A program made the translations under genes and the position numbers. Below are positions 53,251 to 63,937 of a DNA stretch of 64,000 bases, piece by piece. The notes under the pieces are model-generated. The model ran no database searches. It was not told the origin of the DNA and worked only from the letters and a program-made list of their open reading frames with translations. Each line of letters opens with the position of its first letter. The first letter of the stretch is position 1. Origin of the DNA: JAGLHV01 sp023143305 [NCBI: Clostridia bacterium] (GTDB lineage Bacteria > CBDUZB01 > JAGLHV01); the NCBI GenBank assembly GCA_030637025.1, contig DAOVVV010000004.1, positions 1 to 64,000 on the forward strand. Reading direction: 5' to 3'.

Positions 53251-53697
53251 TTATTTTCCGTGACTAATTCTAATAATATGTCCGTCATTTTTAGATATTT
53301 CAGCTTCTGCTACTCCTCCTAACCACCCTTCAGGTAATGAACCCTCAATATACCAAACTCCTTCTTTCAAAAAAGCTTTATATGGCTTTTCCTTTTCAAT
53401 TTGCTCTTTCCCATAAATTGATATCCAAACAGCCTCTGCAATTTTAACCGCTGTTTCTTTATCAGGAACATACCCTTCTCCTGGTTTATAGTTATGATTT
53501 TTAGTTGCCCCGGTTTTATCGATAGCAGAAGATTCTTTGATTTCACTCCGGTGAATAAATCTAATATTTTTTGCACGTTCTTTATTATAAGCCCTAGTCA
53601 TACAAAAAGTCGAAAAACTCATCAATACCGCTACAATACTCATTAATATGAAACCTACATTTCTACGATTAGAACAACTTTGTTCTGTATTATTCAT
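53251..53697 (-). CDS. NTF2-fold immunity-like protein (YbbC/YhhH family), membrane-anchored
   Basis: 148 residues: one N-terminal TM segment (about 12-34), then the NTF2-like fold GYVPDKETAVKIAEAVWISI (75-94) and KPYKAFLKEGVWYIEGSLPE, ending GHIIRISHGK, matching the NTF2-fold immunity family PF15631. SD AGGAGG. Known members neutralise polymorphic toxins or act in unrelated contexts; no toxin is seen here, so immunity function is uncertain. Confidence 0.8.
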   Translation of the reverse strand: MNNTEQSCSNRRNVGFILMSIVAVLMSFSTFCMTRAYNKERAKNIRFIHRSEIKESSAIDKTGATKNHNYKPGEGYVPDKETAVKIAEAVWISIYGKEQIEKEKPYKAFLKEGVWYIEGSLPEGWLGGVAEAEISKNDGHIIRISHGK

Positions 53698-53889
53698 TCT
53701 ATTTTTACCTCCTAATTAAATAAAAATACCTGCTATTTATTTTAATTCAATGGGAAAATTTAAACTTAATTTTTTTTATGTCAACCAAGTTAATATCATA
53801 TTATATTTTTCACCATAGTGTAAAGATTACTACATTTTTAAAAATTATTCAATAAAAACGGCAAAAATCTATCATGATTAATAAGAAGG

Positions 53890-54220
53890 AATCATTATTA
53901 TCCTTCCCGCCCAATACTTCGATTACACTCAGTACAAGTTCATTAGACAACTACATCAATTACGACACAATCTGTAAAGAGTTTTGCAAAATGACACATT
54001 CTGTCATTCCGCACTTGATGCGGAATCTAAAATGTGCTTAAAATATCAATAGATTCCTGCTTTCCAGACTGTGTCATAATCCCTTTTTTGGTAGTCGCAG
54101 GCTTTAGCCTGCGGAAAAGCTCCGACGATAACGCAGGCTAAAGCCTGCGGCTACCACCTGAAAATATGAGTTATGACACAGTCTGTTCGCAGGAATGACC
54201 CGTCTTATCCGCCTGAGGCG
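53890..54220. repeat. dispersed palindromic repeat cluster (608-bp gap)
   Basis: The gap 53698-54306 has no convincing gene. 54001-54030 is a TGTCATTCC palindrome; 54091-54114 and 54131-54155 are inverted copies of GTAGTCGCAGGCTTTAGCCTGCGG forming a large hairpin; 54190-54235 has CCTGCCCGCTCCGCC-type repeats. The remaining 53698-53990 is AT-rich with no element seen. Confidence 0.7.
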
Positions 54221-54306
54221 GAGCGGGCAGGCAAAAAGGCTATTTTGTAGAAGTCTAACAATCTGTACCGTAAGAATGACAATCATTGAACAACCATTGT
54301 TTTAAT

Positions 54307-55383
54307 TCAAAAAATATTTGCAGTTATTATTCCCCCGCCAAGCACTACATCTTCCCGGTAAAAAACTACTGCCTGTCCGGGGGTAATGGCCCATTGAGGC
54401 TGGTCAAATTTTATTTTCAACTTGCCTTTATCTAAAGGTATTACCGTTGCCGGGGAAGGTAAATGACGATAGCGTATCTTTACATGAGCTTTAAAAGGTA
54501 ATTTTAATTTGTTTTTACTTATCCAATTTACGTTATCCGCAATCAATTCATCCTGATAAACATCTTCCTGGTTGCCTATGGTAATAGCATTATTGAGTTT
54601 ATCAATTTTAATTACATACAACGGGTGTTTATTAGCAATGCCTATTCCCTTACGCTGGCCAATAGTATAAAACATAATTCCCTGATGTTCACCAATAACT
54701 TTACCCTGTTTATTTAAAATATTCCCTGGATTTATTTTCTTCAGCCCCTGTCTTTTAAGAAAGTTTCGATAATCATTATCCGGAATAAAACATATTTCCT
54801 GTGACTCTGATTTTGTATCTACAGCTAACCTTAACTCCTGAGCCTTTTGCTTTATCTCTTTTTTGGAAAAATACCCCAGAGGCAATAAAATACATTTAAG
54901 TTGTTTTTGTTTTAGCCTATACAAAACATAAGATTGATCTTTGGTTAAATCTACTCCTCTTTTAAGTAAAAATTCTTTTTTCTCCTGATCATATTCTACC
55001 CGGGCATAATGTCCTGTAGCCAAATAATCAGCGTTGAGTTTTTTTGCTTTTTCCAACAAAACACCAAATTTTATATATTGATTACACCTTATGCAAGGAT
55101 TAGGAGTTCTTCCATTCTTATATTCTTTACAAAAATAAGTAATTATTTTCTTCTTAAAAAACTCTTCAAGATCTACTACATAATGACTAATCCCTAATTG
55201 CCCGGCTACCTCTTTGGCCTTCTTTACTACTTCCTCCCCAGCACCCCGGCCATCATGTTCATATTTTTTATTAATCTGCATAGTAATACCAATAACTTCA
55301 AAGCCTCTCTCTTTAAGCAAAGCCGCAGTTACTGAGGAATCCACTCCCCCGCTCATAGCCACTACTACTTTTTTTCTACGCAT
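54307..55383 (-). CDS. mnmA: tRNA-specific 2-thiouridylase MnmA
   Basis: 358 residues, full length. PP-loop AMSGGVDSS (8-16), catalytic Cys in NPCIRCNQYIKFG and the second catalytic Cys in SQEICFIP, plus the C-terminal beta domain. Makes s2U34 in tRNA for Lys, Glu and Gln. SD weak. Monocistronic. Confidence 0.97.
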   Translation of the reverse strand: MRRKKVVVAMSGGVDSSVTAALLKERGFEVIGITMQINKKYEHDGRGAGEEVVKKAKEVAGQLGISHYVVDLEEFFKKKIITYFCKEYKNGRTPNPCIRCNQYIKFGVLLEKAKKLNADYLATGHYARVEYDQEKKEFLLKRGVDLTKDQSYVLYRLKQKQLKCILLPLGYFSKKEIKQKAQELRLAVDTKSESQEICFIPDNDYRNFLKRQGLKKINPGNILNKQGKVIGEHQGIMFYTIGQRKGIGIANKHPLYVIKIDKLNNAITIGNQEDVYQDELIADNVNWISKNKLKLPFKAHVKIRYRHLPSPATVIPLDKGKLKIKFDQPQWAITPGQAVVFYREDVVLGGGIITANIF

Positions 55384-55694
55384 TTTATTTGTTTTAATCC
55401 CTCACTTTTAAAATTCTAAATAAATCTATAAAATAATTACTTATTTTGGTAAAAAATATAGGACACTGTAAAAATAAAGGAAACCGGTATTAAGAGTCAA
55501 ACCATATATACAAAAACGATATATTTAATTTAAGAATATTTTTATCGAAAACTGGACTTTTCTAAGAAACTAAACCGGCAGGCCTACTGAAAAAATTCTC
55601 TATAGACATTGCTCAAAAATACACTTTTTCAGTGGTAAACTTTGAAAACAAAAATCTAAAACAGCTACTCATTCTTTATCTTCTATGACTTTTT
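55384..55694. other. intergenic region mnmA-carB
   Basis: AT-rich, no gene. An ACTGAAAAA...TTTTTCAGT inverted repeat (55587-55632) lies 60 bp past the carB stop and may be its terminator region, but no clean T run follows. Confidence 0.3.
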
Positions 55695-58600
55695 TCACGC
55701 AAGTTCTTTATAATAATCCTGTAAGGATTTAGGTAAATTTTTGTCCTTAGCTACAGATTGAATACCTTCAACACTAGCCTGGGCAGCCATTAATGAAGTA
55801 ATATACGGAATCTTATACTGTATCGCCTCCATGCGAATAAAACTATCATCGTATTTGCCGCTGCGTCCAATAGGTGTATTTATGATAAGATTGATTTCTT
55901 TGTTTTTTATTGCATCGGTAATATTGGGTTTGCCTTCATGTAATTTCTTTAGCGTTATATTATCTATGCCCTTCTCTTTTAAGAAACAGCTGGTACCTCC
56001 TGTAGCATAAATATTAAACCCCATTTTCTTAAGATGTTGGGCAATAGAAACTAAACCGGGTTTATCTTTATCAGCTACGGTTAATAGAACATTCCCTTCC
56101 AGGGGAAGTTTAGTACCTGCAGCTTCCTGTGCTTTATAGAACGCAAGTCCAAAGGTTTCAGCAATTCCCATCACTTCACCGGTAGCTCTCATTTCCGGCC
56201 CTAATAGCGGATCTACCTCGGGAAACATATTAAACGGAAAAACCGCCTCTTTTACTCCTACATAAGGAAGTTTATAGGTTTTTAACTCGGGAAAATCTTT
56301 AACTTTTTTACCTAACATCACCTGAGTTGCTATACGGGCTATAGGAATTCCCGTAATTTTAGAAACTAAAGGAACCGTACGCGAAGCCCTGGGATTTGCT
56401 TCCAGAATATAGACTTTATCATCACAGATAGCATATTGTATATTCATTAAACCTATAACCTTCAACTCTTTTGCAATTTGAGCCGTATATTTCTCTATTG
56501 TTTTTAAAGAACTTTCTTTAATCGTTCTGGTGGGAATAGCACAGGCAGAATCTCCTGAATGAACACCCGCCAACTCTATATGTTGCATAATAGCAGCAAC
56601 AAATGTATCTTCCCCATCAGAAAGCGCATCGACTTCCATTTCAATGGCCTCTTCAAGAAATCGGTCAATAAGCATGGGATATTCAGGGCTAACCTGAATT
56701 GCTTTCCGGGCATAATTTAACAGCATAGTTTCATCATATATAATCTCCATCCCCCGCCCACCTAAAACAAAAGACGGCCTCACCATCAGGGGATAGCCTA
56801 TTTTTTTAGCAAGATTAACGGCTTCTTCCAAAGAACGTGCTGTGCCACTTTCCGGTTGGGGAATATCAAGAGCAAACATCTTTTCACGAAAACGTTCTCT
56901 ATCCTCCGCTAAATGAATACTCTCCGGTGATGTACCTAAAATTTTTACACCGTTATCTTCCAATTCCTTAGCGATATTCAAAGGAGTCTGCCCGCCAAAC
57001 TGGACAATTACGCCTTCCGGCTTTTCTTTTTCATAAATTGTCAGAACATCTTCAACGGTCAATGGTTCAAAATAGAGTTTGTTGGAAGTATCGTAATCAG
57101 TGGATACTGTTTCAGGATTACAGTTGACCATAATTGACTCATATTTTTCATCCCTCAGAGCAAAAGCTGCATGCACACAAGTATAATCAAATTCTATACC
57201 CTGGCCAATTCTATTGGGGCCGCCACCTAAAATCATTATTTTTTTATTTGACGAAACAGAAACTTCATCCTTGGCATTATAGGTAGAATAATAATAAGCT
57301 GCATCTGTTACACCACTGACAGGAACAGCCTCAAACCCTGTTTTCTTGCCAATTGCTAACCTTTTTTCTCTGACCTCTTTCTCTTTTATCTTAAAAAGAC
57401 CCGCTAAATACTTATCGGAAAAACCCCATTCTTTGGCTTGTTCCAGTTTTTTATCCGGGAGTTCTTTCCATGCAAACTTTAGTACTTCCTCTTCAAAATC
57501 AACCAATTCTTTCATTTCCTGAATAAACCAACGGCCAATATGGGTCAACTGATAAAGTTCTTCTACCTCCGCTCCCTTGCGCAAGGCCTCATACACTAAA
57601 AAAATACGTTCACTTGAGGCATAAGCTAACTTCTCTTTTAATCTTTCCAGTGAAAGCGACTTAAAATCTTTAGCCCCTCCCAGACCATATCTTTTTATTT
57701 CCAGTGAGCGAATGGCTTTTTGAAATGACTCTTTAAATGTTTTGGCAATACTCATTACTTCCCCTACCGCTTTCATTTGCGTTCCTATTCTATCCTGGGC
57801 ACGAGGAAATTTCTCAAAGGCCCAACGGGGAAATTTAATAACTACATACTCTCCGCTGGGTTGATATTTATCCAGAGTCCCTTCCTTCCAATAGGGAATT
57901 TCATCCATTGTTATTCCTACAGCCAGTTTGGTGGAAATAAGTGCAATCGGAAATCCTGTTGCTTTTGAAGCAAGCGCGGAAGAACGTGATGTCCGGGGAT
58001 TAATCTCAATTACCACTAATCTATCATCTTTCAGATTATGAGCAAACTGGACGTTTGTTCCCCCAAGCACACCAATGGCCTCTACTATTTTGTATGAAAT
58101 TACCTGCATCCGTCGTTGTAATTCCTGCGGAACTGTAAGCATGGGTGCTGAACAAAAACTATCACCGGTATGAACCCCCATTGCATCAATATTTTCAATA
58201 AAACAGACTGTAATCTTTTGATTTTTTTGGTCTCTGACTACCTCAAGTTCCAATTCTTCCCAGCCTAAAACAGATTCCTCAACTAAAACCTGATGTACTA
58301 AACTCACGGCTAATCCCCTGCTTACCACATCTCTTAATTCTTCAACATTATAAGCAATTCCCCCTCCTGTTCCGCCCATGGTATAGGCCGGCCGTAAAAC
58401 AACAGGATACCCGGTTTTTTCAACTATCTTTTCAGCTTCTTCAACAGAATAACATGGTTCGGACCAGGGAACAGATATGCCTAATTTATTCATCGTTTCT
58501 TTGAAAATAATGCGATCTTCACCACGTTCAATAGCATCAATCTTAACACCGATAACCTCTACATTATATTTATCTAAAACCCCGGCTTTATGAAGGCCGG

Positions 58601-58898
58601 AGGCGAGATTAAGCCCGGTTTGTCCTCCCAGATTAGGAAGAAGGGCATCCGGTTTTTCTTTTTCGATAATTTTTTCCAAACTCTCTAAAGTAAGTGGTTC
58701 CACATAGGTTTTATCAGCCATCCCCGGGTCGGTCATTATCGTCGCCGGATTGGAATTAACCAGGATTACCTCATACCCCTGCTCTTTCAAAGCCTTACAA
58801 GCCTGGGTTCCCGAATAATCAAACTCACAGGCCTGTCCTATTATTATGGGGCCGGAACCGATGATTAATACTTTATGAATATCTGTTCTCTTGGGCAT
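55695..58898 (-). CDS. carB: carbamoyl-phosphate synthase large subunit
   Basis: 1067 residues, like the usual 1060-1075. Two ATP-grasp halves, KVLIIGSGPIIIGQACEFDY (about 8-27) at the N-terminus and a matching KIMILGGGPNRIGQGIEFDY (about 552-571), oligomerisation domain between and a C-terminal methylglyoxal-synthase-like allosteric domain. Makes carbamoyl phosphate for pyrimidine and arginine with a CarA from elsewhere (carA not here). SD AAAAGGAG. Confidence 0.98.
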   Translation of the reverse strand: MPKRTDIHKVLIIGSGPIIIGQACEFDYSGTQACKALKEQGYEVILVNSNPATIMTDPGMADKTYVEPLTLESLEKIIEKEKPDALLPNLGGQTGLNLASGLHKAGVLDKYNVEVIGVKIDAIERGEDRIIFKETMNKLGISVPWSEPCYSVEEAEKIVEKTGYPVVLRPAYTMGGTGGGIAYNVEELRDVVSRGLAVSLVHQVLVEESVLGWEELELEVVRDQKNQKITVCFIENIDAMGVHTGDSFCSAPMLTVPQELQRRMQVISYKIVEAIGVLGGTNVQFAHNLKDDRLVVIEINPRTSRSSALASKATGFPIALISTKLAVGITMDEIPYWKEGTLDKYQPSGEYVVIKFPRWAFEKFPRAQDRIGTQMKAVGEVMSIAKTFKESFQKAIRSLEIKRYGLGGAKDFKSLSLERLKEKLAYASSERIFLVYEALRKGAEVEELYQLTHIGRWFIQEMKELVDFEEEVLKFAWKELPDKKLEQAKEWGFSDKYLAGLFKIKEKEVREKRLAIGKKTGFEAVPVSGVTDAAYYYSTYNAKDEVSVSSNKKIMILGGGPNRIGQGIEFDYTCVHAAFALRDEKYESIMVNCNPETVSTDYDTSNKLYFEPLTVEDVLTIYEKEKPEGVIVQFGGQTPLNIAKELEDNGVKILGTSPESIHLAEDRERFREKMFALDIPQPESGTARSLEEAVNLAKKIGYPLMVRPSFVLGGRGMEIIYDETMLLNYARKAIQVSPEYPMLIDRFLEEAIEMEVDALSDGEDTFVAAIMQHIELAGVHSGDSACAIPTRTIKESSLKTIEKYTAQIAKELKVIGLMNIQYAICDDKVYILEANPRASRTVPLVSKITGIPIARIATQVMLGKKVKDFPELKTYKLPYVGVKEAVFPFNMFPEVDPLLGPEMRATGEVMGIAETFGLAFYKAQEAAGTKLPLEGNVLLTVADKDKPGLVSIAQHLKKMGFNIYATGGTSCFLKEKGIDNITLKKLHEGKPNITDAIKNKEINLIINTPIGRSGKYDDSFIRMEAIQYKIPYITSLMAAQASVEGIQSVAKDKNLPKSLQDYYKELA

Positions 58899-58953
58899 AA
58901 TTCATACTCCTTTTGAATAAATGAATAATAGATTTCCGAAAATATTAAAAAGT

Positions 58954-58983
58954 ATTTTATAACTTATCACTTATATTTGTCAA
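58954..58983 (-). promoter_or_regulatory. promoter of carB
   Basis: TTGACA (58978-58983), 18 bp, TAAAAT (58954-58959). Confidence 0.75.
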
Positions 58984-58997
58984 GTAAAGAACAATCT

Positions 58998-59840
58998 TCA
59001 TTTGAAAACCCATTTCTTCTTCTGCTTTTGCATGTTTTCCAAACTAGCTTTTTTTATAATTATAATTTCTTCACCGTCTGCCTCTAATAATTGGAGTGCC
59101 TCATAATCGGAAAAATCATATTTATAACAAACATTATCGACTGTTTCCATTAATAATTCTAAAAAATCATCCCACATATATTCCGAAGAATCCATGTTTT
59201 CTTCTACTTCCAGCCTACACCTAAAAGTGATTAATTCATTATCCTCTTCCTCTTTATCCACAACATCTATATAAAAACCGGGAACGGAGATATTTTTCTG
59301 ATTGATTTGGTTATTAAGCCGTTGAACAATTTGCGCAGCCAAAAAAGAAGGTAAATCAATTTCCGAAAGAGAAAAACTATCTTTATCCCAAAAATTCTGA
59401 GGGATTAATTCTAAAACTAATCGGTTAAAATAATCTTCTTGAGCCATATATCCCGAAATATACTTTTTTATATCAGCTACATACCTGGTAAAAGAAATTT
59501 CCATCTGGGAAACAGGATCTTTACAGGTAATCCTAAAAAATCTTAATGGGGCATCGGTACTTAAAGAAACCCGGGTTACAGTTAAAAAAACCCGGTCCAT
59601 TTTTCCTCTTGCTTGTTTATCAAATAAAAAATTTTCCCCGATTAAATTGTCTAATACTATACAAACTCCCAGTGTTTCTCCTTCAATTTTTGCTTCTACC
59701 TCTAAATCATACTTTTCTTTACATGTTTTAATTATTGATTCTAAAACTTTTCCTTTAGGATAACTAGGAGCACAGGATATAAGGGCCGTTACTAAAAAAC
59801 CATAAATCAATAAAGAAATTACTTCTTTTTTTTTCCTCAT
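58998..59840 (-). CDS. lipoprotein partner of the FtsH-like protease
   Basis: 280 residues from ATG 59840; a longer version from 59888 would overlap the protease gene. Signal with lipobox TALISC (lipid-modified Cys about 23). The rest is a globular region with no recognised domain. Starts 10 bp after the FtsH-like stop on the same strand, so they are co-transcribed. Possibly a periplasmic regulator of the protease, like HflK/C-type partners in role, though unrelated in sequence. Confidence 0.7.
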   Translation of the reverse strand: MRKKKEVISLLIYGFLVTALISCAPSYPKGKVLESIIKTCKEKYDLEVEAKIEGETLGVCIVLDNLIGENFLFDKQARGKMDRVFLTVTRVSLSTDAPLRFFRITCKDPVSQMEISFTRYVADIKKYISGYMAQEDYFNRLVLELIPQNFWDKDSFSLSEIDLPSFLAAQIVQRLNNQINQKNISVPGFYIDVVDKEEEDNELITFRCRLEVEENMDSSEYMWDDFLELLMETVDNVCYKYDFSDYEALQLLEADGEEIIIIKKASLENMQKQKKKWVFK

Positions 59841-59850
59841 AAATATGTTT

Positions 59851-61473
59851 TTATTTGTTTTTTCCTTCCTGTTTTTTGCCATATTCATTAAAAATCGATT
59901 CTATTTCATCATACTCTAATTCTTCTTTTTCCAATAATTCAGCAGCAAACCTATCCAAAAGAACCATCTCTTGTTTAAGCAATTTCTCAACTTCTTTAAC
60001 ACATTCCTGAAAAATTTGATTTGTCTGATTATTTAATTTTTCTTTTACCGAATCTGAGAGTTGTGTCGGTGGAATAATAGTATAATCTCCCAGATAATCC
60101 CCTTTACCCATTCCACACTTCCAAACCATATTATGTGCCTGCCACATAGCATTTTTAAAATCGGAGGACACTCCGTCGGAAGTGACTTTCAACTTCAATT
60201 TTTCGGCTACATAACCTCCCACAGACACCTTAATATTAGCCATAATTCGCTCACGATTAGAAGTGAACCATTCCTCCCGGGGCTGATGATAAACAGCTCC
60301 CAGCGATCCTCTTCTGGAAATAATAGATGCTTTAAATACATCATCCGTCGGATGCAAAATATACATCACAATTAAATGTCCGCTTTCATGGTAAGCAACC
60401 ATTTTCCTTTCCTCTTCAGTTAGCTTTCTTTTATGTTTTATTCCCATATCTATCCGTTCGATAGCTTCACTTATTTCTTTCAAGGAAACCTCCTCTTTTT
60501 TTTGCCTATCAGCAATCAAAGCGGCTTCTTTAACTATATTTTCAATATCTGCCGGGCTTTTATAAACAGTCTTCCTGGCTAATCGTCCGATATCCATGGC
60601 CTCATCATATTTTATTTTTTGCAGATAATATTTAAAAATTGCTTCTCTTCCTTCCAGACTCGGCTTATCTATATATATTTTACGGTCAAATCTTCCCGGC
60701 CGCAGTAATGCATCGTCTAAAGTCGATTCTGCCGCATTGGTTGCCCCAATGACCACAACATTATAATCTTTATCCTTTAATCCATCCATCTCTGCTAATA
60801 ATTGATTTTGTGTGCTGTTGGTTTCTTCCGTTCCTCCAAAAACACTAAAAACCCTTTTACGCCCCACGGCATCAATTTCATCAAGAAAAATTATACAAGC
60901 CCCATGAGCATAAGCCAGAAGACGGGCTTTCTTAAAAAGTTTTCTTATACGGCTTGCCCCTACTCCCACAAATATTTCTACAAATTCACTTCCGGACATA
61001 GAAAGAAAAGGCACCTTGGTTTCCGTAGCAATAGCTTTAGCTAGATAAGTTTTTCCACAACCCGGAGGACCTACCATTAAAAGCCCTCTTAAAATTTTTC
61101 CTCCGATTTTTTTTTGTTTAGTTCTATCTCTAAGTAATTGCACTACTTCCCATGCTTCTTCTTTGGCCTCTTCCATTCCGATAATATCGCTCCATCTTAC
61201 ATTAACCGCATGACCTTTAATTTTAGACTTTTCAAGTTTAGCAAACCCCCCTCCGTAATGTAATCGATATAATAAATAAACAAATACCCCGGTCTGAATC
61301 AATCCGAAGAAAGGCCATACGGAAGTAGAAGCTAATATAGAAAGCCGTTGATAAGAATCCACGATAGAAAGCATAATGAACGGATATAAAATAATTGCAA
61401 TTAGAAATACACCAATTATCACTTTTACCCAATGATTCATCCAAAATAATTTCATTTTTTTTCTATTAAACAT
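59851..61473 (-). CDS. FtsH-like membrane AAA+ zinc protease
   Basis: 540 residues. Two N-terminal TM segments (about 17-36 and 52-70) with a short periplasmic loop; Walker A GPPGCGKT (135-142), Walker [10 protein letters not shown] (194-202), SRH with RPGRFDR (about 258-264), zinc site HESGH (362-366) rather than the usual HEAGH, and later TSDGVSSDF with the third ligand Asp. Shorter than classical FtsH (about 600-650). Probably a specialised paralogue. SD AAGGAGGAG. Confidence 0.9.
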   Translation of the reverse strand: MFNRKKMKLFWMNHWVKVIIGVFLIAIILYPFIMLSIVDSYQRLSILASTSVWPFFGLIQTGVFVYLLYRLHYGGGFAKLEKSKIKGHAVNVRWSDIIGMEEAKEEAWEVVQLLRDRTKQKKIGGKILRGLLMVGPPGCGKTYLAKAIATETKVPFLSMSGSEFVEIFVGVGASRIRKLFKKARLLAYAHGACIIFLDEIDAVGRKRVFSVFGGTEETNSTQNQLLAEMDGLKDKDYNVVVIGATNAAESTLDDALLRPGRFDRKIYIDKPSLEGREAIFKYYLQKIKYDEAMDIGRLARKTVYKSPADIENIVKEAALIADRQKKEEVSLKEISEAIERIDMGIKHKRKLTEEERKMVAYHESGHLIVMYILHPTDDVFKASIISRRGSLGAVYHQPREEWFTSNRERIMANIKVSVGGYVAEKLKLKVTSDGVSSDFKNAMWQAHNMVWKCGMGKGDYLGDYTIIPPTQLSDSVKEKLNNQTNQIFQECVKEVEKLLKQEMVLLDRFAAELLEKEELEYDEIESIFNEYGKKQEGKNK

Positions 61474-61567
61474 TACTCCTCCTTAACTTTTTTTCGTTTA
61501 AGATGACTAAATTATCCTAATTTATTCAGCTTTGGCATTTTAACATTGCGGCTATTATACTTATTTT

Positions 61568-63424
61568 TTAGTCTGCGGTCAATAATTTATTATACGGCAT
61601 ATTCTCCTTTTTTAACTTCCTTAATTCTTCCTGCACAAAAATATTTTCCGGGTCTAATTTTAAAACTTCTTTATATTTATTCATTGCCAGAGTATCTTTT
61701 CCTTCTACACTATAAATATACCCTAAATTAATCCTAATTTTAATTGCAGCAGGATCTAATTCCAGAGATTTTTTATATTTTTCAATCGCCTCATTATATA
61801 AACCCTGTAAAGCATATAAAGTTCCTAGATTTTTGTAGGGAGCAACAAATTCAGAGTTTATTTTTATTGCTAACTCATATTCCTCAACTGCCCTATCATA
61901 CAACTTTATCCGGACATAGCAAAGACCAAGATTATTGTGAATATCAGCATTATCAGTAACCAACCTTAAAACTTTTCTGTATTCCTTTATTGCCTGATTA
62001 TATAAAGTTTTTTTCATATAAATATTTCCCAGATTAATTCGGGCTGATTCAAAATATGGATTTAACTGCAAACTTTTTTTATATTCTCTAACTGCATCAT
62101 CGTATAAACCCTTACACTGATAATCCCAGCCCAGATCAAAACGAAGCCGGAAATTATCGGGATATCGTTTGCAAAGGATTAAATCTCTGGTTAGTGCGTC
62201 TCTCCGATTAAAATTTTCTTTTATTACTCTGAAGGAATAACCTACTAAAATAAAAATTAAAAAAATTTTTACCAGGTTTTTCATTAAGGAAGATTTTAAA
62301 CTAACCAAAATATAGTTAAAGCCTATCGCCAATAACAAACACCCTCCTACTGAGGGAATATACAAATAGCGGCTTGAAAAAAAGTGACGAAAAGGAAGTA
62401 ATATTATCATAGGAAAAAGATTTAAAAAAATCCATAAAAAACACCAAAATATTTTTTTAGTAGTATATCTATATAATCCCACACCGAACAATACGACAAC
62501 AGTATTTACTACTATGCCCAGCAGAAATACCGGGTCGGTTAAAGATACAGGCACATGCAAAGCGTAATAAGAGCACAAATTAACAGGGAAAACTAACAAT
62601 TTAATATAATAAAAACTAAAGGCAACCATTTTTAAAACATCAAAATAGATTTGATTTTCTTTAAACGAACAATTAAAAATTGATCCCGTTATGTCTTGTA
62701 AAAAACATACCCTAACCCAAAGGTAGAAAATTGTTATTAAAATATAACCGGAATAAGAAGATATCATTCTTTTAATAAATTTATTCTTTTTTTGTTCAGG
62801 AAGAAAACAATAATCATAAGAAATAATTATTAAAGGCAAAACGATACTAACTTCTTTGGAAAATAAAGCAAATAAATAAAAAAAATTCGACAAAACCCTT
62901 AAACATAGCAGAGATTTTCCTCTTTTTTCTTTTCTTTCTTCAATTTTTACATATAAATAAAAAGATAATAATAAAAACATACAAGCCAATAAATTTTCAT
63001 TAAAAGTAATACAGGACACTGCCTCAACATGGTTGGGATAGGAAACAAAAAACAATCCGGATAAAAAGGCTACTTTTTTATTTGCGAATAGAAAATAAGC
63101 CAGGAAATATACTAACAGAGCATTAAAAATATGATTTAAAATATTTGAAAGATAATATCCAAAAGGATTTAACTTCCATAGTTTATAATTAATAAAATAA
63201 GACAGGGTTGTTATCGGACGGTAACTAATACCTTGTGTTTCTTTGGAAAAATTAAAATAATTTTTATTAAAAAGATCGGGAAGATTACTAAAATCTTTAA
63301 TAAAATCATTATTTTCTATATGCTTATGATCTTCCCAAATAAAAGAATTACTTAATGAATTGGCATAAATAACAAAGCCAAAAACAATAATCAGAACAAT
63401 GTATTTTATATGAATTTTTATCAT
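61568..63424 (-). CDS. TMTC-like membrane mannosyltransferase with TPR domain
   Basis: 618 residues. About ten TM segments (8-415) with the GT-C pattern FIWEDHKHIENNDFI (28-42), YRPITTLSYFINY and HIFNALLVYFLAYFLF, resembling Dolichyl-P-mannose/TMTC O-mannosyltransferases; five C-terminal TPRs (about 430-600; e.g. AVREYKKSLQLNP, AIEKYKKSLELDP). Probably glycosylates exported proteins or transfers sugar to lipid. ATG with weak SD. Confidence 0.85.
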   Translation of the reverse strand: MIKIHIKYIVLIIVFGFVIYANSLSNSFIWEDHKHIENNDFIKDFSNLPDLFNKNYFNFSKETQGISYRPITTLSYFINYKLWKLNPFGYYLSNILNHIFNALLVYFLAYFLFANKKVAFLSGLFFVSYPNHVEAVSCITFNENLLACMFLLLSFYLYVKIEERKEKRGKSLLCLRVLSNFFYLFALFSKEVSIVLPLIIISYDYCFLPEQKKNKFIKRMISSYSGYILITIFYLWVRVCFLQDITGSIFNCSFKENQIYFDVLKMVAFSFYYIKLLVFPVNLCSYYALHVPVSLTDPVFLLGIVVNTVVVLFGVGLYRYTTKKIFWCFLWIFLNLFPMIILLPFRHFFSSRYLYIPSVGGCLLLAIGFNYILVSLKSSLMKNLVKIFLIFILVGYSFRVIKENFNRRDALTRDLILCKRYPDNFRLRFDLGWDYQCKGLYDDAVREYKKSLQLNPYFESARINLGNIYMKKTLYNQAIKEYRKVLRLVTDNADIHNNLGLCYVRIKLYDRAVEEYELAIKINSEFVAPYKNLGTLYALQGLYNEAIEKYKKSLELDPAAIKIRINLGYIYSVEGKDTLAMNKYKEVLKLDPENIFVQEELRKLKKENMPYNKLLTAD

Positions 63425-63460
63425 TTATCTCAGAAGACAATCCGGATATGGCTCAATTAA

Positions 63461-63868
63461 TTAAAAATGTATTTTCATTGCCCGGGGAGGACAGGCCGTT
63501 ATACATAATCCACAAGCAATACATTTTTCATTATAAAAATTTATTTTACGGGTAGAGGGGTCTACCTGCAAAGCACCTGTCGGACAAATAGTTACACAGG
63601 CCCCGCAATGAGTACACCTTTCTTCATTGCGGCTAACATCCTGACTTAAAAGCTGAACTTTTACTCCTATATTGGATAAATATTTAATACTCTTTTTATA
63701 ATCCGAATCCGTCCCTTTCAGTTCCAAAACCAATAACCCTTCTTCGCGGGGAGTAACATATGCTTTTAAAATATTAAACTCTAAATTATAATCTTTAACC
63801 AATTTGTATACTATAGGCTGATCTACTAATTGATGCGGAAATTTTAAAACAATTTTTTTAGCAATCAT
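63461..63868 (-). CDS. NIL-domain 4Fe-4S ferredoxin
   Basis: 135 residues: NIL domain (1-75) and two 4Fe-4S motifs, CTHCGACVTICPTGAL (about 85-100) and CIACGLCITACPPRAM (about 116-131). This is the MA1822-type ferredoxin known to work with a DUF39 protein in homocysteine synthesis; DUF39 is not in view. SD AGGAGG. Confidence 0.92.
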   Translation of the reverse strand: MIAKKIVLKFPHQLVDQPIVYKLVKDYNLEFNILKAYVTPREEGLLVLELKGTDSDYKKSIKYLSNIGVKVQLLSQDVSRNEERCTHCGACVTICPTGALQVDPSTRKINFYNEKCIACGLCITACPPRAMKIHF

Positions 63869-63937
63869 CGTTACCTCCTGTTTTTTTTGTTTTATACTTT
63901 TTTATCAAATTCAAGCAACTACCCTACAGCAAACCAT

